Shown here: in pieces, positions 7,344-17,509 of the stretch
Layout of the letters: every line of letters starts with the position of its first letter
Numbering within the stretch: position 1 is the stretch's first letter
Source: Knoellia sp. S7-12
GTDB taxonomy: Bacteria; Actinomycetota; Actinomycetes; Actinomycetales; Dermatophilaceae
Reading direction: 5' to 3'
DNA length: 64,000 bases
Assembly: GCF_040518285.1 (NCBI RefSeq)
Contig: NZ_CP155449.1
Coordinates: 1,302,001 to 1,366,000, forward strand
Program-made: the position numbers and the translations under genes
Notes under the pieces: generated by a model
Database searches by the model: none
The model's input: only the letters and a program-made list of their open reading frames with translations
Told to the model about the DNA's origin: nothing

Positions 7344-8501
7344 ATGTCTGCGTCCCCGTTGCACTCGAGCTTCGACTTCGAAGGTCCCGTCTTCCGGGCC
7401 CACGAAGGCGGGAAGCTCGGCGTACACGCGACGCAGCCGCTGCGGGATCGTGACGACCTGTCCTTGCTCTACACACCCGGTGTGGCCGACGTCTGCCGCG
7501 CGATCGCCGAGGACCCCAGCCTCTCGGCCCGCTACACAGCGCGTCGCAACACCGTCGCGGTGATCACGGATGGCACGGCAGTCCTTGGGCTCGGCGACAT
7601 CGGTCCTCTGGCCGCCATGCCGGTGATGGAGGGCAAGGCGATCCTCTTCAAGCACTTCGGCGAGATCGACGCTGTGCCCGTGTGCATGGAGACCGGAACC
7701 GTCGAGGAGCTCGTTGACGCGATCGCCCGCATCGCACCGTCCTACGGCGGCATCAACCTCGAGGACATCTCGGCTCCGCGCTGCTTCGAGATCGAGGCGC
7801 AGCTCAAGGAGCGCCTCGACATCCCCGTCTTCCACGACGACCAGCACGGCACGGCGATCGTCGTGCTCGCCGGGCTCATCAACGCAGCCAAAGTCGTCGG
7901 TCGCTCCCTGCCCGAGCTCCGGGTCGTCGTCGCGGGTGCCGGAGCGGCCGGCGTTGCCGTGACCGGGCTCCTCCAACGGGCTGGAGTGCGTGACGTCGTC
8001 GTGTGCGACTCGAGAGGCATCATCTCGCCGACCCGCACCGACCTCACTGGGCACAAGCACCGCATCGCGGCCTCCACGAACCCTCGCGGCTTGTCGGGCC
8101 AGATCGCGACCGCACTCGTCGACGCCGATGTCTATGTCGGTGTCTCCGGTGGCACGGTGCCCGAGGCCGAGATCGCGAAGATGGCGCCGAGCTCGATCAT
8201 CTTCGCGCTCGCGAACCCGGACCCCGAGGTGCACCCCGATGTCGCACACCGGCATGCCGCCGTGGTTGCCACGGGCCGGTCGGACTTCCCGAACCAGATC
8301 AACAACGTCCTGGCGTTCCCGGGCATCTTCCGGGGAGCACTCGACTCGGGCGCGAGCCAGATCACCGAAGCAATGAAGCTTGCTGCGGCCGAGGCCATTG
8401 CAGCGATGGTGCCCGAACCCACGGCCGACGAGATCGTGCCGAGCGTCTTCGCGCCAGGTGTCGCTGACACCGTCGCGGCCGCAGTGGCTCAGCTCGCCTG
8501 A
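7344..8501 (+). CDS. NAD(P)-dependent malic enzyme
   Basis: 385 residues. Oxidatively decarboxylates malate to pyruvate, linking the TCA cycle to gluconeogenesis or NADPH supply. The short bacterial MaeB-type catalytic part is complete: LLYTPGVADVCRAI, GLGDIGPLAAMPVMEGKA, the metal-site HDDQHGTAIV, the Rossmann GAGAAGVAV and FALANPDPEV. It lacks the phosphotransacetylase-like C-terminal domain of E. coli MaeB. The ATG at 7344 has GGGAG 8 nt upstream; a TTG-type start at 7317 is less likely. Convergent with mmuM, only 10 bp apart. Confidence 0.93.
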   Translation: MSASPLHSSFDFEGPVFRAHEGGKLGVHATQPLRDRDDLSLLYTPGVADVCRAIAEDPSLSARYTARRNTVAVITDGTAVLGLGDIGPLAAMPVMEGKAILFKHFGEIDAVPVCMETGTVEELVDAIARIAPSYGGINLEDISAPRCFEIEAQLKERLDIPVFHDDQHGTAIVVLAGLINAAKVVGRSLPELRVVVAGAGAAGVAVTGLLQRAGVRDVVVCDSRGIISPTRTDLTGHKHRIAASTNPRGLSGQIATALVDADVYVGVSGGTVPEAEIAKMAPSSIIFALANPDPEVHPDVAHRHAAVVATGRSDFPNQINNVLAFPGIFRGALDSGASQITEAMKLAAAEAIAAMVPEPTADEIVPSVFAPGVADTVAAAVAQLA

Positions 8502-8511
8502 CCCGCACCGC

Positions 8512-9396
8512 TCACACGCGGACGGCGTCCGCGATCCCGTGGATGCCGTCCGCATCGATGCCGCAGCAGCCACCGATGAAGCGTGCTCCGAGGTCGCTCC
8601 AACGCTGCACCGTTGCTGGTGCGAACTGCGCGGATCCGTCCTCCGTCCAGGTCTTCGTGCCGGGGTCGTACGTCGCACCCGCGTTGGGGTAGATGACGTA
8701 CGGCACGCTGGGGTCCGCTGTCTCGAGGAGCTCGTCAATGTGCTGTGGCGCAGTGCAGTTCACTCCGACGGCGACGGCCGCGCTGCCCGCGACGGCAACG
8801 GCCTCGGCGAACGGTGCGCCTCCGGTGAGCCGCGCACCGCTGGCTCCGGAGAAGGACACCCAGTAGGGCAGGTCTGGAGCGATGTCGGTGAGCAGGTCGA
8901 CCACCACCTCGGCTTCGAGGACCTCGGGGATGGTCTCGATCGCCACGAGATCTGGCTCGGCCGCGACGAGCCGCTCCAGTCGGCGTGCGTGGAACTCTCG
9001 CAACGTGGCCCGGCTCACGGCCGGGTAGCCGGTGTACTCGGAGCCGTCGGCCAGATGGGCCCCATAGGGACCGACGGATGCAGCGACGAGGGCCCGGCTG
9101 TCGGCACCTTGACGCGCCAGGCGAATCGAGGCGTCGAGGTCGGCGTCGCACTCCTCCTCGGTCAACCCGGCGGCGACATACCCCGCGTAGCTCGCCTGGT
9201 ACGACGCGCTGATGACGATCTCGGCCCCAGCGTCGACGAAGGACCGGTGCACGGCGACCACCTCCAAGGGGGCCACCCGCAGGAGCCGGGCAGACCAGAG
9301 GCGCCCCGACAGGTCGTGGCCGCGCGCCTCCAGTGCGGTCGCGAAGCCGCCGTCGAGGACGACCGGACTGGCTCGGTGCAATGCGTCGATGGTCAT
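8512..9396 (-). CDS. mmuM: homocysteine S-methyltransferase
   Basis: 294 residues. Transfers a methyl group from S-methylmethionine (or S-adenosylmethionine) to homocysteine to give methionine. The zinc ligands are visible: the Cys in VGVNCTAP and the Cys277-Cys278 pair in GGCCG close to the C-terminus. LDGGFATALEARG at the start is typical. The ATG at 9396 places the family start correctly; in-frame ATGs at 9429 and 9447 would add 11 or 17 residues and the last would overlap the divergent MDR gene, so they are less likely. Confidence 0.9.
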   Translation of the reverse strand: MTIDALHRASPVVLDGGFATALEARGHDLSGRLWSARLLRVAPLEVVAVHRSFVDAGAEIVISASYQASYAGYVAAGLTEEECDADLDASIRLARQGADSRALVAASVGPYGAHLADGSEYTGYPAVSRATLREFHARRLERLVAAEPDLVAIETIPEVLEAEVVVDLLTDIAPDLPYWVSFSGASGARLTGGAPFAEAVAVAGSAAVAVGVNCTAPQHIDELLETADPSVPYVIYPNAGATYDPGTKTWTEDGSAQFAPATVQRWSDLGARFIGGCCGIDADGIHGIADAVRV

Positions 9397-9432
9397 GGCC
9401 ACATCGTCGCACTGCCCGACAAGGGCCATGGG

Positions 9433-9438
9433 TAGGGT
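9433..9438 (+). promoter_or_regulatory. -10 box of a leaderless promoter
   Basis: TAGGGT, then 7 nt (CACACTC), then the ATG at 9446. Confidence 0.6.
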
Positions 9439-9445
9439 CACACTC

Positions 9446-10414
9446 ATGCTCGCCGCCTACGCCGTCTCCCAGTCCGCCGCAGACCCGCTCTCAGGCCTCG
9501 AGGTGGGGGAGCGGCCCGATCCCGAGGCGCGCGACGGCTGGGTCGTCGTCGATCTCAAGACGAGTGCTCTCAATCACCACGACGTCTGGTCGTTGCGTGG
9601 CGTCGGACTGGCTGCCGACCGGTTGCCCATGGTCCTGGGGTGTGACGCTGCGGGCATCGACCCGGACGGCAACGAGGTCCTCATCCACGCAGTCATCCCC
9701 TCTGACGGCTGGCATGGAGACGAGACCCTCGACCCCCGCCGAACCCTGCTCTCAGAACTGCACGACGGCACTCTGGCAACCAAGGTCGCCGTCCCCCGTT
9801 CCAACCTCGTGCCCAAGCCGGCGGAGCTCAGTTGGGAGCAGGCCGCCTGCCTACCGACCGCCTGGCTCACGGCATACCGGATGCTTTTCACGAACTCGCA
9901 GGTGCAGCCCGGAGGCACGGTCCTCGTCCAGGGGGCGGCCGGCGGCGTCGCCACGGCGCTCGTCCAGCTCGGCGCCGCAGCCGGCATCCGTGTGTGGGTG
10001 ACCAGCCGTGATGAGGCCAAGGGCCAGCAGGCGGTCACGCTCGGTGCCGACCGCGCCTTCGCCTCGGGTGAGCGCCTTCCCGAACGCGTCGATGCCGTCA
10101 TGGAGACAGTCGGCGCCGCGACGTGGTCGCACTCGGTCAACGCTCTTCGCCCGGGTGGGACGATCGTCATCTCGGGCGCGACCTCGGGCGATGCTCCGGC
10201 CAAGGCCGAACTCACCAAGATCTTCTTCAAGCAGTTGCGCGTCGTCGGATCGACCATGGGCACACGCGACGAGCTCCAGAAGCTGGCGAAGTTCGTTGTG
10301 GCGCAGGACATCGAGCCCCTCATCGACTCCGTCATCCCGCTCGCTGACGCGCGCGAGGGCTTCGCCAAGATGGTCGACGGTCAGGTCACGGGCAAGGTGG
10401 TGTTCACCGCGTGA
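9446..10414 (+). CDS. zinc-less MDR family alcohol dehydrogenase / quinone oxidoreductase
   Basis: 322 residues of the medium-chain dehydrogenase/reductase fold. An N-terminal GroES-like domain (ALNHHDVWSLRG, LGCDAAG) is followed by a Rossmann domain with VQGAAGGVATALVQLG and TSRDEAKGQQAVTLGAD. The structural four-cysteine zinc lobe is absent. Substrate unknown; quinone or enal reduction with NADPH is the usual activity of this group. The start is fixed by a leaderless promoter box 7 nt upstream. Confidence 0.85.
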   Translation: MLAAYAVSQSAADPLSGLEVGERPDPEARDGWVVVDLKTSALNHHDVWSLRGVGLAADRLPMVLGCDAAGIDPDGNEVLIHAVIPSDGWHGDETLDPRRTLLSELHDGTLATKVAVPRSNLVPKPAELSWEQAACLPTAWLTAYRMLFTNSQVQPGGTVLVQGAAGGVATALVQLGAAAGIRVWVTSRDEAKGQQAVTLGADRAFASGERLPERVDAVMETVGAATWSHSVNALRPGGTIVISGATSGDAPAKAELTKIFFKQLRVVGSTMGTRDELQKLAKFVVAQDIEPLIDSVIPLADAREGFAKMVDGQVTGKVVFTA

Positions 10415-10427
10415 ACGGGCCTCGGGT

Positions 10428-11114
10428 TCAGATCTGGAGCCACTCGTTCCAGCCGTTGTGCAGGACGAGCCACGCGATGAGGCCGTAGCCCGCCTGGCCG
10501 GGGTGGTGGCCGTCGCGGCTCGCCGCGAGTTCGGAACGCCACTGGTCGTGCCCGAGCAGCGGTCGGAAGCAGTCGACGAACGGGACTGAGCGCCGTGCGC
10601 ACACGTCGGCCTGCGCCTCGACGAGGACGGCCAGCTTCTCGTTGAACGCGTCGTCACTGGTTGGGGGGCTGCTCACGACGAATGCCGAGACGCCGTTGCT
10701 GGCAGCCTCGTCGAGGACGTTGGCGAGATTGAGACGGTGGCGCGCCAGGGTCACTCCGGCGGCGATGTCGTTGGCGCCGAACGAGATCACGAGCCGTCGC
10801 TCGCTACGTGACTTCCAGCGCGGCGGGCACTCACGGTGCCACTGTGCGAGGACGTCACCGCTCGTCTGGCCGCGGATGCCGAGGTTGTATGCCGTGAACT
10901 CCACCTCTGGGTGCGAGGTGCGCCCGACGACGCGAGTCACCCATCCCTGTCCCTTGGGGTCGCCGACACCGGCCACCATGGAGTCGCCCATGAAGACGAT
11001 GGCGACGTCACGGGGGCCTTCTCCGGGCACGCTGAACTCCGCGCTCGGTCGGAACTCGATGTCGCTGGGGGAGTCCTCTGGGGAGGAGTCCGGTCGGGGG
11101 ATCTGGTCGGTCAT
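10428..11114 (-). CDS. SGNH/GDSL-family hydrolase
   Basis: 228 residues. Block I FMGDSMVAGVGD carries the nucleophilic Ser, block III GANDI the oxyanion Asn, and block V SRDGHHPGQAGY the Asp and His of the triad. No signal peptide is seen, so it is probably an intracellular esterase, lipase or acyl-thioesterase-like enzyme. The N-terminal 35 residues are acidic and Ser/Pro-rich. The stop of DUF6104 is 3 nt before this ATG, so the two form an operon. Confidence 0.87.
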   Translation of the reverse strand: MTDQIPRPDSSPEDSPSDIEFRPSAEFSVPGEGPRDVAIVFMGDSMVAGVGDPKGQGWVTRVVGRTSHPEVEFTAYNLGIRGQTSGDVLAQWHRECPPRWKSRSERRLVISFGANDIAAGVTLARHRLNLANVLDEAASNGVSAFVVSSPPTSDDAFNEKLAVLVEAQADVCARRSVPFVDCFRPLLGHDQWRSELAASRDGHHPGQAGYGLIAWLVLHNGWNEWLQI

Positions 11115-11117
11115 GGT

Positions 11118-11294
11118 TCAGTCGTCCTCATCATCGAGCCGAGCCAGCCAGGTGGCGAGCCGCTCGACGGGTGTCTCGAAATCGGGGTTCAGGTCCACGA
11201 AGGTGCGCAACTGTTCGGCGAGCCAGGCCAAGGTGACCTCTTCGTCGCCTCTGCGCGTCTCGAGTTCCTCGATCCCTCTGTCGGTGAAGTACAC
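11118..11294 (-). CDS. DUF6104 family protein
   Basis: 58 residues, beginning VYFTDRGIEELETRRG and containing VTLAWLAEQLRTFVDLNPDFE. This small acidic protein is conserved in actinobacteria, and I recall it beside kgd in other genomes; its function is unknown. The start codon is GTG, supported by a leaderless promoter box 6 nt upstream. Confidence 0.82.
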   Translation of the reverse strand: MYFTDRGIEELETRRGDEEVTLAWLAEQLRTFVDLNPDFETPVERLATWLARLDDEDD

Positions 11295-11300
11295 CAAGGC

Positions 11301-11306
11301 ACCCTA
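11301..11306 (-). promoter_or_regulatory. -10 box of the DUF6104 leaderless promoter
   Basis: Minus-strand TAGGGT, 6 nt (GCCTTG), then GTG at 11294. Confidence 0.55.
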
Positions 11307-11315
11307 ACGCGCGGA

Positions 11316-11345
11316 CGCGGCCCCATCCGTGAGGACCGGGCCGCG
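11316..11345 (-). terminator. possible kgd terminator
   Basis: CGCGGCCC at 11316-11323 pairs with GGGCCGCG at 11338-11345 across a 14-nt loop, 20 bp after the kgd stop. No T-run. Confidence 0.4.
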
Positions 11346-11365
11346 CCGTGCTGTGCGTGTGACGG

Positions 11366-14300
11366 TCAGCGGTTGAAGGCCTGCGCCACGAGGTCGGCCT
11401 GCTCTTCCTGGTGCTTTTTGTTGGACCCGGTGGCAGGGGAGGCCGACGCCTTGCGTGACAGGACCCGCAGCGAGCGTTGGACGCCGTGCTCGGCCAGAGC
11501 GTCCGGCAGGTTGAGAGCGAGGAACGGCCACGCGCCCTGGTTCTTGGGCTCGTCCTGAACGACGACGAGCTCGGCCTCGGGGTACTTGGCCAACTCGTCG
11601 GCGAGCTCCTTGCCGGGCAGCGGGTAGTACTGCTCCATGTGCAGGATCGCGGTGCTCGTGTCGCCTCGCTTGGCCCGCTCGGCCTCGAGCTCGTGCACGG
11701 CCTTGCCGGCCGCGAGGAGCACCCGGTCAACGGTGCCGCTCGTCGCGCCCTCGCGGTCCGGGAGGATCGGACGGAACGTGCCGGTCGTGAAGTCCTCGGG
11801 CATGCTCGAAGCTGCCTTGAGGCGGAGCATCGACTTCGGGGTGAAGACGATGAGCGGTCGACGCGGACGGGCGTAGGCCTGACGACGCAGCAGGTGGAAA
11901 TACGACGCTGGTGTCGTCGGGTAGGCGACCGTCATGTTGTTCTCGGCGCACATCTGCAGGAACCGCTCGATCCGTGCGGAGGAGTGGTCCGGTCCCTGGC
12001 CTTCGTAGCCGTGGGGGAGCAGGAGCACGACGGAGGAACGCTGGCCCCACTTCTGCTCCGAGCTGCTGATGAACTCGTCGATGATCGTCTGCGCGCCGTT
12101 GAGGAAGTCACCGAACTGGGCCTCCCAGAGGACGAGAGCATCGGGCCGCTCGACGGAGTAGCCGTACTCGAAGCCCAGGGCTGCGAACTCGGAGAGGAGG
12201 GAGTCGTAGATCCAGAACCGGCCCTGGCCCTCGCCCAGGTAGAGCAGCGGAGTCCACTCGAGCGCCGTCTCCTTGTCGATGAGGACGGCGTGGCGCTGCA
12301 CGAAGGTGCCGCGACGGCTGTCCTGGCCCGCGAGGCGCACAGGGGTGCCGTCCTTGAGAAGTGAGCCGAAGGCGAGGAGTTCGCCCGTGGCCCAGTCGAT
12401 ACCACCCTGACTGATGCTGCCGACGCGCTTGTCGAGCATCTGCTGCAGCTTCGGGTGGACCGTGAAGCCGTGCGGCGGGTTGGCGAAGACCTCACCGATC
12501 GCCTTGAGCTCCTCGGGCGAGATCGCCGTCTCCGTCGCGGACCGGGTCGTGGCATCGGCCGTCTGGGCCGTGGGCGGCTCAAGGCCGGTGTGACCCTCGA
12601 CGTCGGTGCCCGTGTAGTTGTCGTCGGCGGCCTTGGCAGCCTTGGCGGCGTCGGCTTCGTTCTGCTTGAGAGCTTCCTTGGTCTCGACGAAGACCCGCTC
12701 GAGCTGCTGCTGGTAGTCGCGCAGGGCGGCCTCGGCGTCTTCGACTGTGATGTCACCGCGGCCGATGAGGGACTCGGTGTAGAGCTTGCGGACGCTGCGC
12801 TTGGCCTCGATGAGGCTATACATCAGCGGCTGGGTCATCGACGGGTCGTCGCCCTCGTTGTGGCCGCGGCGGCGGTAGCAGACCATGTCGATGACGACGT
12901 CCTTGGCGTACTCCTTGCGGAACTCGTAGGCGAGTTCGGCGACGCGCACGCACGCCTCCGGGTCGTCACCGTTGACGTGGAAGATCGGCGCCTGGATCAT
13001 CCGCGCTACATCGGTGGAATAGGTGGAGGACCGCGAGGAGCTCGGTGACGTCGTGAAACCGACCTGGTTGTTGATGACGACGTGGACCGTGCCGCCGGTG
13101 CGGTAGCCGCGCAGCTGCGACAGGTTGAGCGTCTCGGCGACGACTCCCTGACCCGCGAAGGCCGCGTCACCGTGCAGGAGGACGGGCAGAACGGTGAAGT
13201 CCTCACCGGCGAGGTTGAGGCGGTCCTGCTTGGCGCGCACGATGCCCTCGAGCACCGGGTTGACGGCCTCGAGGTGAGACGGGTTGGCGGCGAGGTAGAC
13301 CTTGGTCGTCGCGCCACTCTCGGCGGTGAAGGTGCCCTCGGTGCCGAGGTGGTACTTGACGTCACCCGAGCCCTGCACGGACTTGGGGTCCTGCTTGCCC
13401 TCGAACTCGCGGAAGATCTGGCTGTAGGACTTGCCGGCGATGTTGGCGAGCACGTTGAGGCGGCCGCGGTGCGGCATGCCGATGCAGACCTCGTCGAGGT
13501 CGTCCTGCGCCGCGAGCGACAGGACTCGGTCGAGGAGGGCGATGACAGACTCGCCGCCCTCGAGCGAGAAGCGCTTCTGGCCGACGAACTTGGTCTGCAG
13601 GAACGTCTCGAACGCCTCGGCGGCGTTGAGCCGACGCAGGATCTGCAGCTGCTCCTCGCGGGTCGTCTTCGCGTAGCCGACCTCGATCTTGGACTGGATC
13701 CACTCGCGCTGCTCGGGGTCCTGGATGTGCATGTACTCGACGCCGATGCTGCGGCAGTAGCTGTCCCGCAGGATGCCGAGGATCTTGCGCAGCTTGAGGA
13801 ACGGCTGGCCACCGAAGCCACCCGTGGCAAAGAACCGGTCGAGGTCCCACAGGGTCAGGCCGTGGCTCGTGACATCGAGGTCCTGGTGGCGACGCTGCTT
13901 GTATTCGAGCGGGTCGGTGTCAGCCATGAGGTGACCGCGCACGCGATACGCATGGATGAGCTCCTGGACGCGCGAAACCTTGTTGATGTCGTCGTCGTGG
14001 GACGCCGAGATGTCCTGGACCCAACGCACCGGCTCGTAGGGGATGCGCAGGCTCTCGAAGATCTCGTCGTAGAAGCCGTTCTCGCCGAGGAGGAGCTGGT
14101 GGATGACACGCAGGAACTCACCGGACTGGGCGCCCTGGATGATCCGGTGGTCGTAGGTGCTCGTCAGCGTGAGGATCTTGGAGACGGCGTTGCGGTTGAG
14201 CGTCTCGTCGCTCGCACCCTGCCACTCGGCGGGGTAGTCCATCGCACCGACGCCGACGATCGCGCCCTGACCGGACATGAGGCGGGGGACGGAGTGGACC

Positions 14301-15298
14301 GTGCCGATGCCACCCGGGTTGGTGAGCGAGATCGACGTGCCCTGGAAGTCCTCGACGGTGAGCTTGGCGCCGCGGGCCTTCTTGACCATCTCCTCGTAGG
14401 CCGTCCAGAAGTGGGCGAAGTCCATCGTCTCGGCTGCCTTGATCGAGGGCACGAGCAGCTGGCGCGTGCCATCGGGCTTCTCGAGGTCGATCGCCAGACC
14501 GAAGTTCACGTGGGCCGGCGTCACCAGGACCGGCTTGCCCTTCTCGTCGGTGCCGTAGCCCGCGTTCATGGCGGGCATGGCGCCGAGCGCCTTGACCACG
14601 GCGAAGCCGATGAGGTGGGTGAAGCTGACCTTGCCGCCGCGCGAGCGGGCGAGGTGGTTGTTGATGACGATCCGGTTGTCGACGAGCAGCTTGGCCGGGA
14701 CGGCGCGCACGCTCGTCGCGGTCGGGACCGTCAGCGAGGCCTCCATGTTGGTGACGACCCGGGCGCTGGCTCCACGGATCGGCGAGGTCTCGGGTGCGTT
14801 GACGGCACCTTCGCCCTTGGTCGCGCCGGCCTCACGAGGCTTGGGGGCCTCGGACTTGGTGTCGCTGTTGGCTTCGCCCGACCTGGGCGCATTTGTCTTG
14901 GCGGCGCTTGTTGTGGGGGCGGCAGCCTTGGGCGCGGCAGCCTCAGCCTTGGGCGCGGGAGTCGCAGCCTTGGGGGCAGCAGGGGCAGCGGGAGCCTTGG
15001 TTGTCGGCGCGGGCGCCTTGGTTGTCGGCGCGGGCGCCTTGGTTGTCGGCGCGGGCGCCGCGGTCTTGGGTGCTGCAGCCGGGGGCGTTGCTGCGGGCGT
15101 CGCGTCGGTGCTCCTCGTGGTCACGCCGTTGCCAGATCCTGGGCGGGCCTTCGTGGGGTCGTAGTCAGCGAAGAAGTCCCACCACGCCTTGTCGACCGAG
15201 TTCTTGTCCTTCTGGTACTGCTCGAAGAGCTCGTCCACCAGCCACTCGTTGGGTCCGAAGGCTGTCAGGGGGTCGTTCGATGCGGGCTGGTCAGGCAC
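11366..15298 (-). CDS. kgd: multifunctional 2-oxoglutarate metabolism enzyme (E2-like/E1), Kgd/OdhA type
   Basis: 1310 residues. In actinobacteria this fusion supplies the E1 activity and E2-like succinyltransferase core of the 2-oxoglutarate dehydrogenase complex, and can also act as a decarboxylase or carboligase. Order: N-terminal helix ([15 protein letters not shown]), an Ala/Pro/Thr/Lys linker (~residues 55-175) with no lipoyl domain, the E2-type domain with [13 protein letters not shown] (catalytic His), then E1 with the thiamine-diphosphate motif GDAAFAGQG to VVINNQVGF and [12 protein letters not shown]. The GTG start is preceded by AGAGG. The linker carries a tandem repeat. A terminator upstream isolates it from the ABC exporter genes. 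Confidence 0.96.
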   Translation of the reverse strand: MPDQPASNDPLTAFGPNEWLVDELFEQYQKDKNSVDKAWWDFFADYDPTKARPGSGNGVTTRSTDATPAATPPAAAPKTAAPAPTTKAPAPTTKAPAPTTKAPAAPAAPKAATPAPKAEAAAPKAAAPTTSAAKTNAPRSGEANSDTKSEAPKPREAGATKGEGAVNAPETSPIRGASARVVTNMEASLTVPTATSVRAVPAKLLVDNRIVINNHLARSRGGKVSFTHLIGFAVVKALGAMPAMNAGYGTDEKGKPVLVTPAHVNFGLAIDLEKPDGTRQLLVPSIKAAETMDFAHFWTAYEEMVKKARGAKLTVEDFQGTSISLTNPGGIGTVHSVPRLMSGQGAIVGVGAMDYPAEWQGASDETLNRNAVSKILTLTSTYDHRIIQGAQSGEFLRVIHQLLLGENGFYDEIFESLRIPYEPVRWVQDISASHDDDINKVSRVQELIHAYRVRGHLMADTDPLEYKQRRHQDLDVTSHGLTLWDLDRFFATGGFGGQPFLKLRKILGILRDSYCRSIGVEYMHIQDPEQREWIQSKIEVGYAKTTREEQLQILRRLNAAEAFETFLQTKFVGQKRFSLEGGESVIALLDRVLSLAAQDDLDEVCIGMPHRGRLNVLANIAGKSYSQIFREFEGKQDPKSVQGSGDVKYHLGTEGTFTAESGATTKVYLAANPSHLEAVNPVLEGIVRAKQDRLNLAGEDFTVLPVLLHGDAAFAGQGVVAETLNLSQLRGYRTGGTVHVVINNQVGFTTSPSSSRSSTYSTDVARMIQAPIFHVNGDDPEACVRVAELAYEFRKEYAKDVVIDMVCYRRRGHNEGDDPSMTQPLMYSLIEAKRSVRKLYTESLIGRGDITVEDAEAALRDYQQQLERVFVETKEALKQNEADAAKAAKAADDNYTGTDVEGHTGLEPPTAQTADATTRSATETAISPEELKAIGEVFANPPHGFTVHPKLQQMLDKRVGSISQGGIDWATGELLAFGSLLKDGTPVRLAGQDSRRGTFVQRHAVLIDKETALEWTPLLYLGEGQGRFWIYDSLLSEFAALGFEYGYSVERPDALVLWEAQFGDFLNGAQTIIDEFISSSEQKWGQRSSVVLLLPHGYEGQGPDHSSARIERFLQMCAENNMTVAYPTTPASYFHLLRRQAYARPRRPLIVFTPKSMLRLKAASSMPEDFTTGTFRPILPDREGATSGTVDRVLLAAGKAVHELEAERAKRGDTSTAILHMEQYYPLPGKELADELAKYPEAELVVVQDEPKNQGAWPFLALNLPDALAEHGVQRSLRVLSRKASASPATGSNKKHQEEQADLVAQAFNR
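14999..15059. repeat. 21-bp tandem repeat in the kgd linker
   Basis: Nearly three identical copies of a 21-bp unit (GGTTGTCGGCGCGGGCGCCTT on the plus strand), encoding repeated Ala-Pro-Ala-Pro-Thr-Thr-Lys. In frame, so copy-number change would only alter linker length. Confidence 0.9.
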
Positions 15299-15416
15299 GG
15301 CGATTACGCCTCTTTCTGCGTGTTGAATTCAGAGTTCACGTGTTCAGCCAGCCTATCGCTCCGACCCCCGCCGCTCAGCGTCGGTCCAGCACGCCTGAGC
15401 GAGCGTGTCACGACAC

Positions 15417-15468
15417 GAAAACGAGCCGGTATGCCGTGTGGCCCGCACACGGCATACCAGCTCGTTTT
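15417..15468. terminator. bidirectional terminator built from an inverted pair of CGGCATAC octamers
   Basis: A long stem (about 22 bp with one C-A mismatch) and a 5-nt loop, flanked by T-runs on both strands. The arms contain GTATGCCG at 15429 and CGGCATAC at 15450. It separates the ABC permease stop from kgd. Confidence 0.88.
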
Positions 15469-15535
15469 TTCCTGACCCCACCGTGGGGGGCGCCGGCCCC
15501 TGAATTCCGGCGCCCGCACCCACGGCGGGGAGGTT

Positions 15536-16345
15536 CTAGGAGATGTCCTGACGGACGGTGCGCCAGGTGCCGATGGCGCTGAGGACGGCGGCGTAGGCAG
15601 CGAGTACCAGAGCGGCCGCCCACCAGGTGAGGGGCTGCACCGCGTTGTCCCCGCCCTGCGTGACTCCGCTGACCATCGCGCTCGTTGCCTGGCTCGGCAT
15701 GAACTTGGCCACGTGCTCCTGACCGAAGTCCCAGAACGTCAGCGCGAAGCCAGCGAGTGGCTCGATGATCTGCGCTGTCCCGACCGCGATCAGCAGGGCA
15801 GCGACCTGGTTGGGGATCAGGATGCCGACCCCCAAGCCGATGAGAGCCCAGAGGCCGAGCACGAGCAGACTCAGGGCCAGTGCTCGCAGGATCTCCGCGC
15901 TGGGGAAGGGATCAAACCCGCGTGACTGCAGGACGATGGCCCCTGCGACGACCGAACCGAGGAGCGAGATCAGGCCGTAGACGGCGCCGATCCCGAGCAG
16001 CGCCACGACCTTCGCCAGCATGACCCGGATGCGTCGGGGCGTGCTGAGGAAGGTGCTTGTCACGGTCTTGTGGCGGTACTCCGAGCCGATCTGCATGATG
16101 CCGATGACCAGGGTGAGTGTGTAGCCGATGGTCAGACCGGAGGTGTAGACGCTGTTGGCGATCTGAAGCGGGCTGCCCGTGGGCTGGCCCGATGCGATCG
16201 ACTCCGGAGTCGGTGGAATGGTGAGCAGGAAGCCAAAGAGCACAGCGAACAGGGCGGCCGCGACGAACATGGCGATCGCCAGGCCCCACCACAGGCGGGT
16301 GGTGAAGAACTTGAGGAACTCGGACTTGATGACGGCGCCCATCAT
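15536..16345 (-). CDS. ABC-2 type transporter permease
   Basis: 269 residues with about six membrane helices, starting MMGAVIKSEFLKFFTTRLWW, typical of ABC-2 exporters whose first helix follows the segment that contacts the ATPase. Further segments are TLTLVIGIMQIGSEY, ALLGIGAVYGLISLLGS and VLGLWALIGLGVGIL. It follows its ATPase with an ATGA-type overlap. Substrate unknown. Confidence 0.85.
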   Translation of the reverse strand: MMGAVIKSEFLKFFTTRLWWGLAIAMFVAAALFAVLFGFLLTIPPTPESIASGQPTGSPLQIANSVYTSGLTIGYTLTLVIGIMQIGSEYRHKTVTSTFLSTPRRIRVMLAKVVALLGIGAVYGLISLLGSVVAGAIVLQSRGFDPFPSAEILRALALSLLVLGLWALIGLGVGILIPNQVAALLIAVGTAQIIEPLAGFALTFWDFGQEHVAKFMPSQATSAMVSGVTQGGDNAVQPLTWWAAALVLAAYAAVLSAIGTWRTVRQDIS

Positions 16346-17322
16346 GCGTTCACCCCTTCCTGGCCGGCGACGGCATCGGACTCGCTCGGGGCAGCGATGC
16401 CACCCCCGAGGTTGCGGTTGGTGCCCTCGGTGAGCTCGAAGAAGAGCGCCTCGAGATCGGCCTTGCGGTCACGCAGCTCCCAGATGGGAAGCCCCGCACG
16501 CAGAGCCACGTCACCGACGAGACGCTTGTCGGTGGTCTCGACGATGAGCTCGCCGTCGGTGCCGGGGGAGGACAGGACATCGGCCACCCGCAACGCGCCG
16601 GCGAGCTGCTCGGGATCCGACGTGCGCACGATCGTGGATGGAGCGCCGCGCAGCTCGGACATGGCGCCGGAGCGGACCATGCGTCCATTGGCGATGATGA
16701 CGACGTCGTCGACCGTGGCCTCGACCTCCTGGAGGAGGTGGCTCGAGACGAGGATCGTCTTGCCCTCACTGCTGAGATGGCGCAGGAAACCCCGCAACCA
16801 GCGGATGCCCTCGGGGTCGAGACCGTTGGAGGGCTCGTCGAGGATGAGGACCCGGGGGTCTCCCAGCAGGGCAGCGGCGAGACCGAGGCGCTGGCGCATC
16901 CCCATCGAGTACTCACCAGCGCGCTTGCGCGAAGCAGCAGGTATGCCGGTCAGCTCGAGGAGCTCGTCGACGCGGCTGTCGGGCAGGCCGCCTGCGGCGG
17001 CGAGGACCCGCAGGTGGTCGCGACCGGTGCGACCCGGGTGGAAGTTGGTGGCCTCGAGGGCCGAGCCGACGATGGACTGCGGCTGATCGAGGTCGTGGTA
17101 CTTCTGACCGTCGATCGTCGCCGTGCCCGAGGTCGGGTGGATGAGCCCGAGGAGCATCCGCAGGCTGGTCGTCTTGCCGGCGCCGTTGGGGCCGAGGAAG
17201 CCGGTGATCCGGCCGGGTTCGACCTGAAAGCTCAACTGGTCAACGGCGGTGAAGGACCCGAAGGTCTTGGTGAGGTCACGCACTTCGATGCGTGCCCCGG
17301 TGGTCGTCGTCGCGGCGGTCAT
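16342..17322 (-). CDS. ABC transporter ATP-binding protein (DrrA/CcmA-like)
   Basis: 326 residues. Walker A GPNGAGKTT, Q-loop after the first domain, the signature YSMGMRQRLG, Walker B VLILDEPSNGLDPEG and the switch His in LVSSHLL are all present. A C-terminal extension of about 100 residues is usual for DrrA/CcmA exporters. The ATG at 17322 starts just before the first beta strand; an upstream start at 17379 would add 19 unlikely residues. Forms an exporter with the permease it overlaps. Confidence 0.9.
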   Translation of the reverse strand: MTAATTTTGARIEVRDLTKTFGSFTAVDQLSFQVEPGRITGFLGPNGAGKTTSLRMLLGLIHPTSGTATIDGQKYHDLDQPQSIVGSALEATNFHPGRTGRDHLRVLAAAGGLPDSRVDELLELTGIPAASRKRAGEYSMGMRQRLGLAAALLGDPRVLILDEPSNGLDPEGIRWLRGFLRHLSSEGKTILVSSHLLQEVEATVDDVVIIANGRMVRSGAMSELRGAPSTIVRTSDPEQLAGALRVADVLSSPGTDGELIVETTDKRLVGDVALRAGLPIWELRDRKADLEALFFELTEGTNRNLGGGIAAPSESDAVAGQEGVNA

Positions 17323-17509
17323 CGAGCGCCGCCCCCCTGGTGCTGAAGTCTGGCCATGCGCCAAGTCTGGCAGGCTCACGCCGCGTGAGGGTCAACCGTG
17401 CGGTGGAGTCGAGGTCCACCCCGAGGATGACGTTGTCGCAATGACATTCTCGGGTCGCCAAGGTGCCGCGTCCCGGACGGCGCGTGGTCATCCCTAGGAT
17501 GGGAGCACT

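Noticed and set aside
6813..8738. A 641-codon minus-strand frame spanning sodX and the malic enzyme
   Set aside because: Only the last ~119 codons are real (sodX); the rest is antisense to malic enzyme.
13082..15475. A 797-codon open frame opposite kgd
   Set aside because: It mirrors the codon pattern of kgd, has a low-complexity composition, and no recognisable domain; typical antisense shadow in high-GC DNA.
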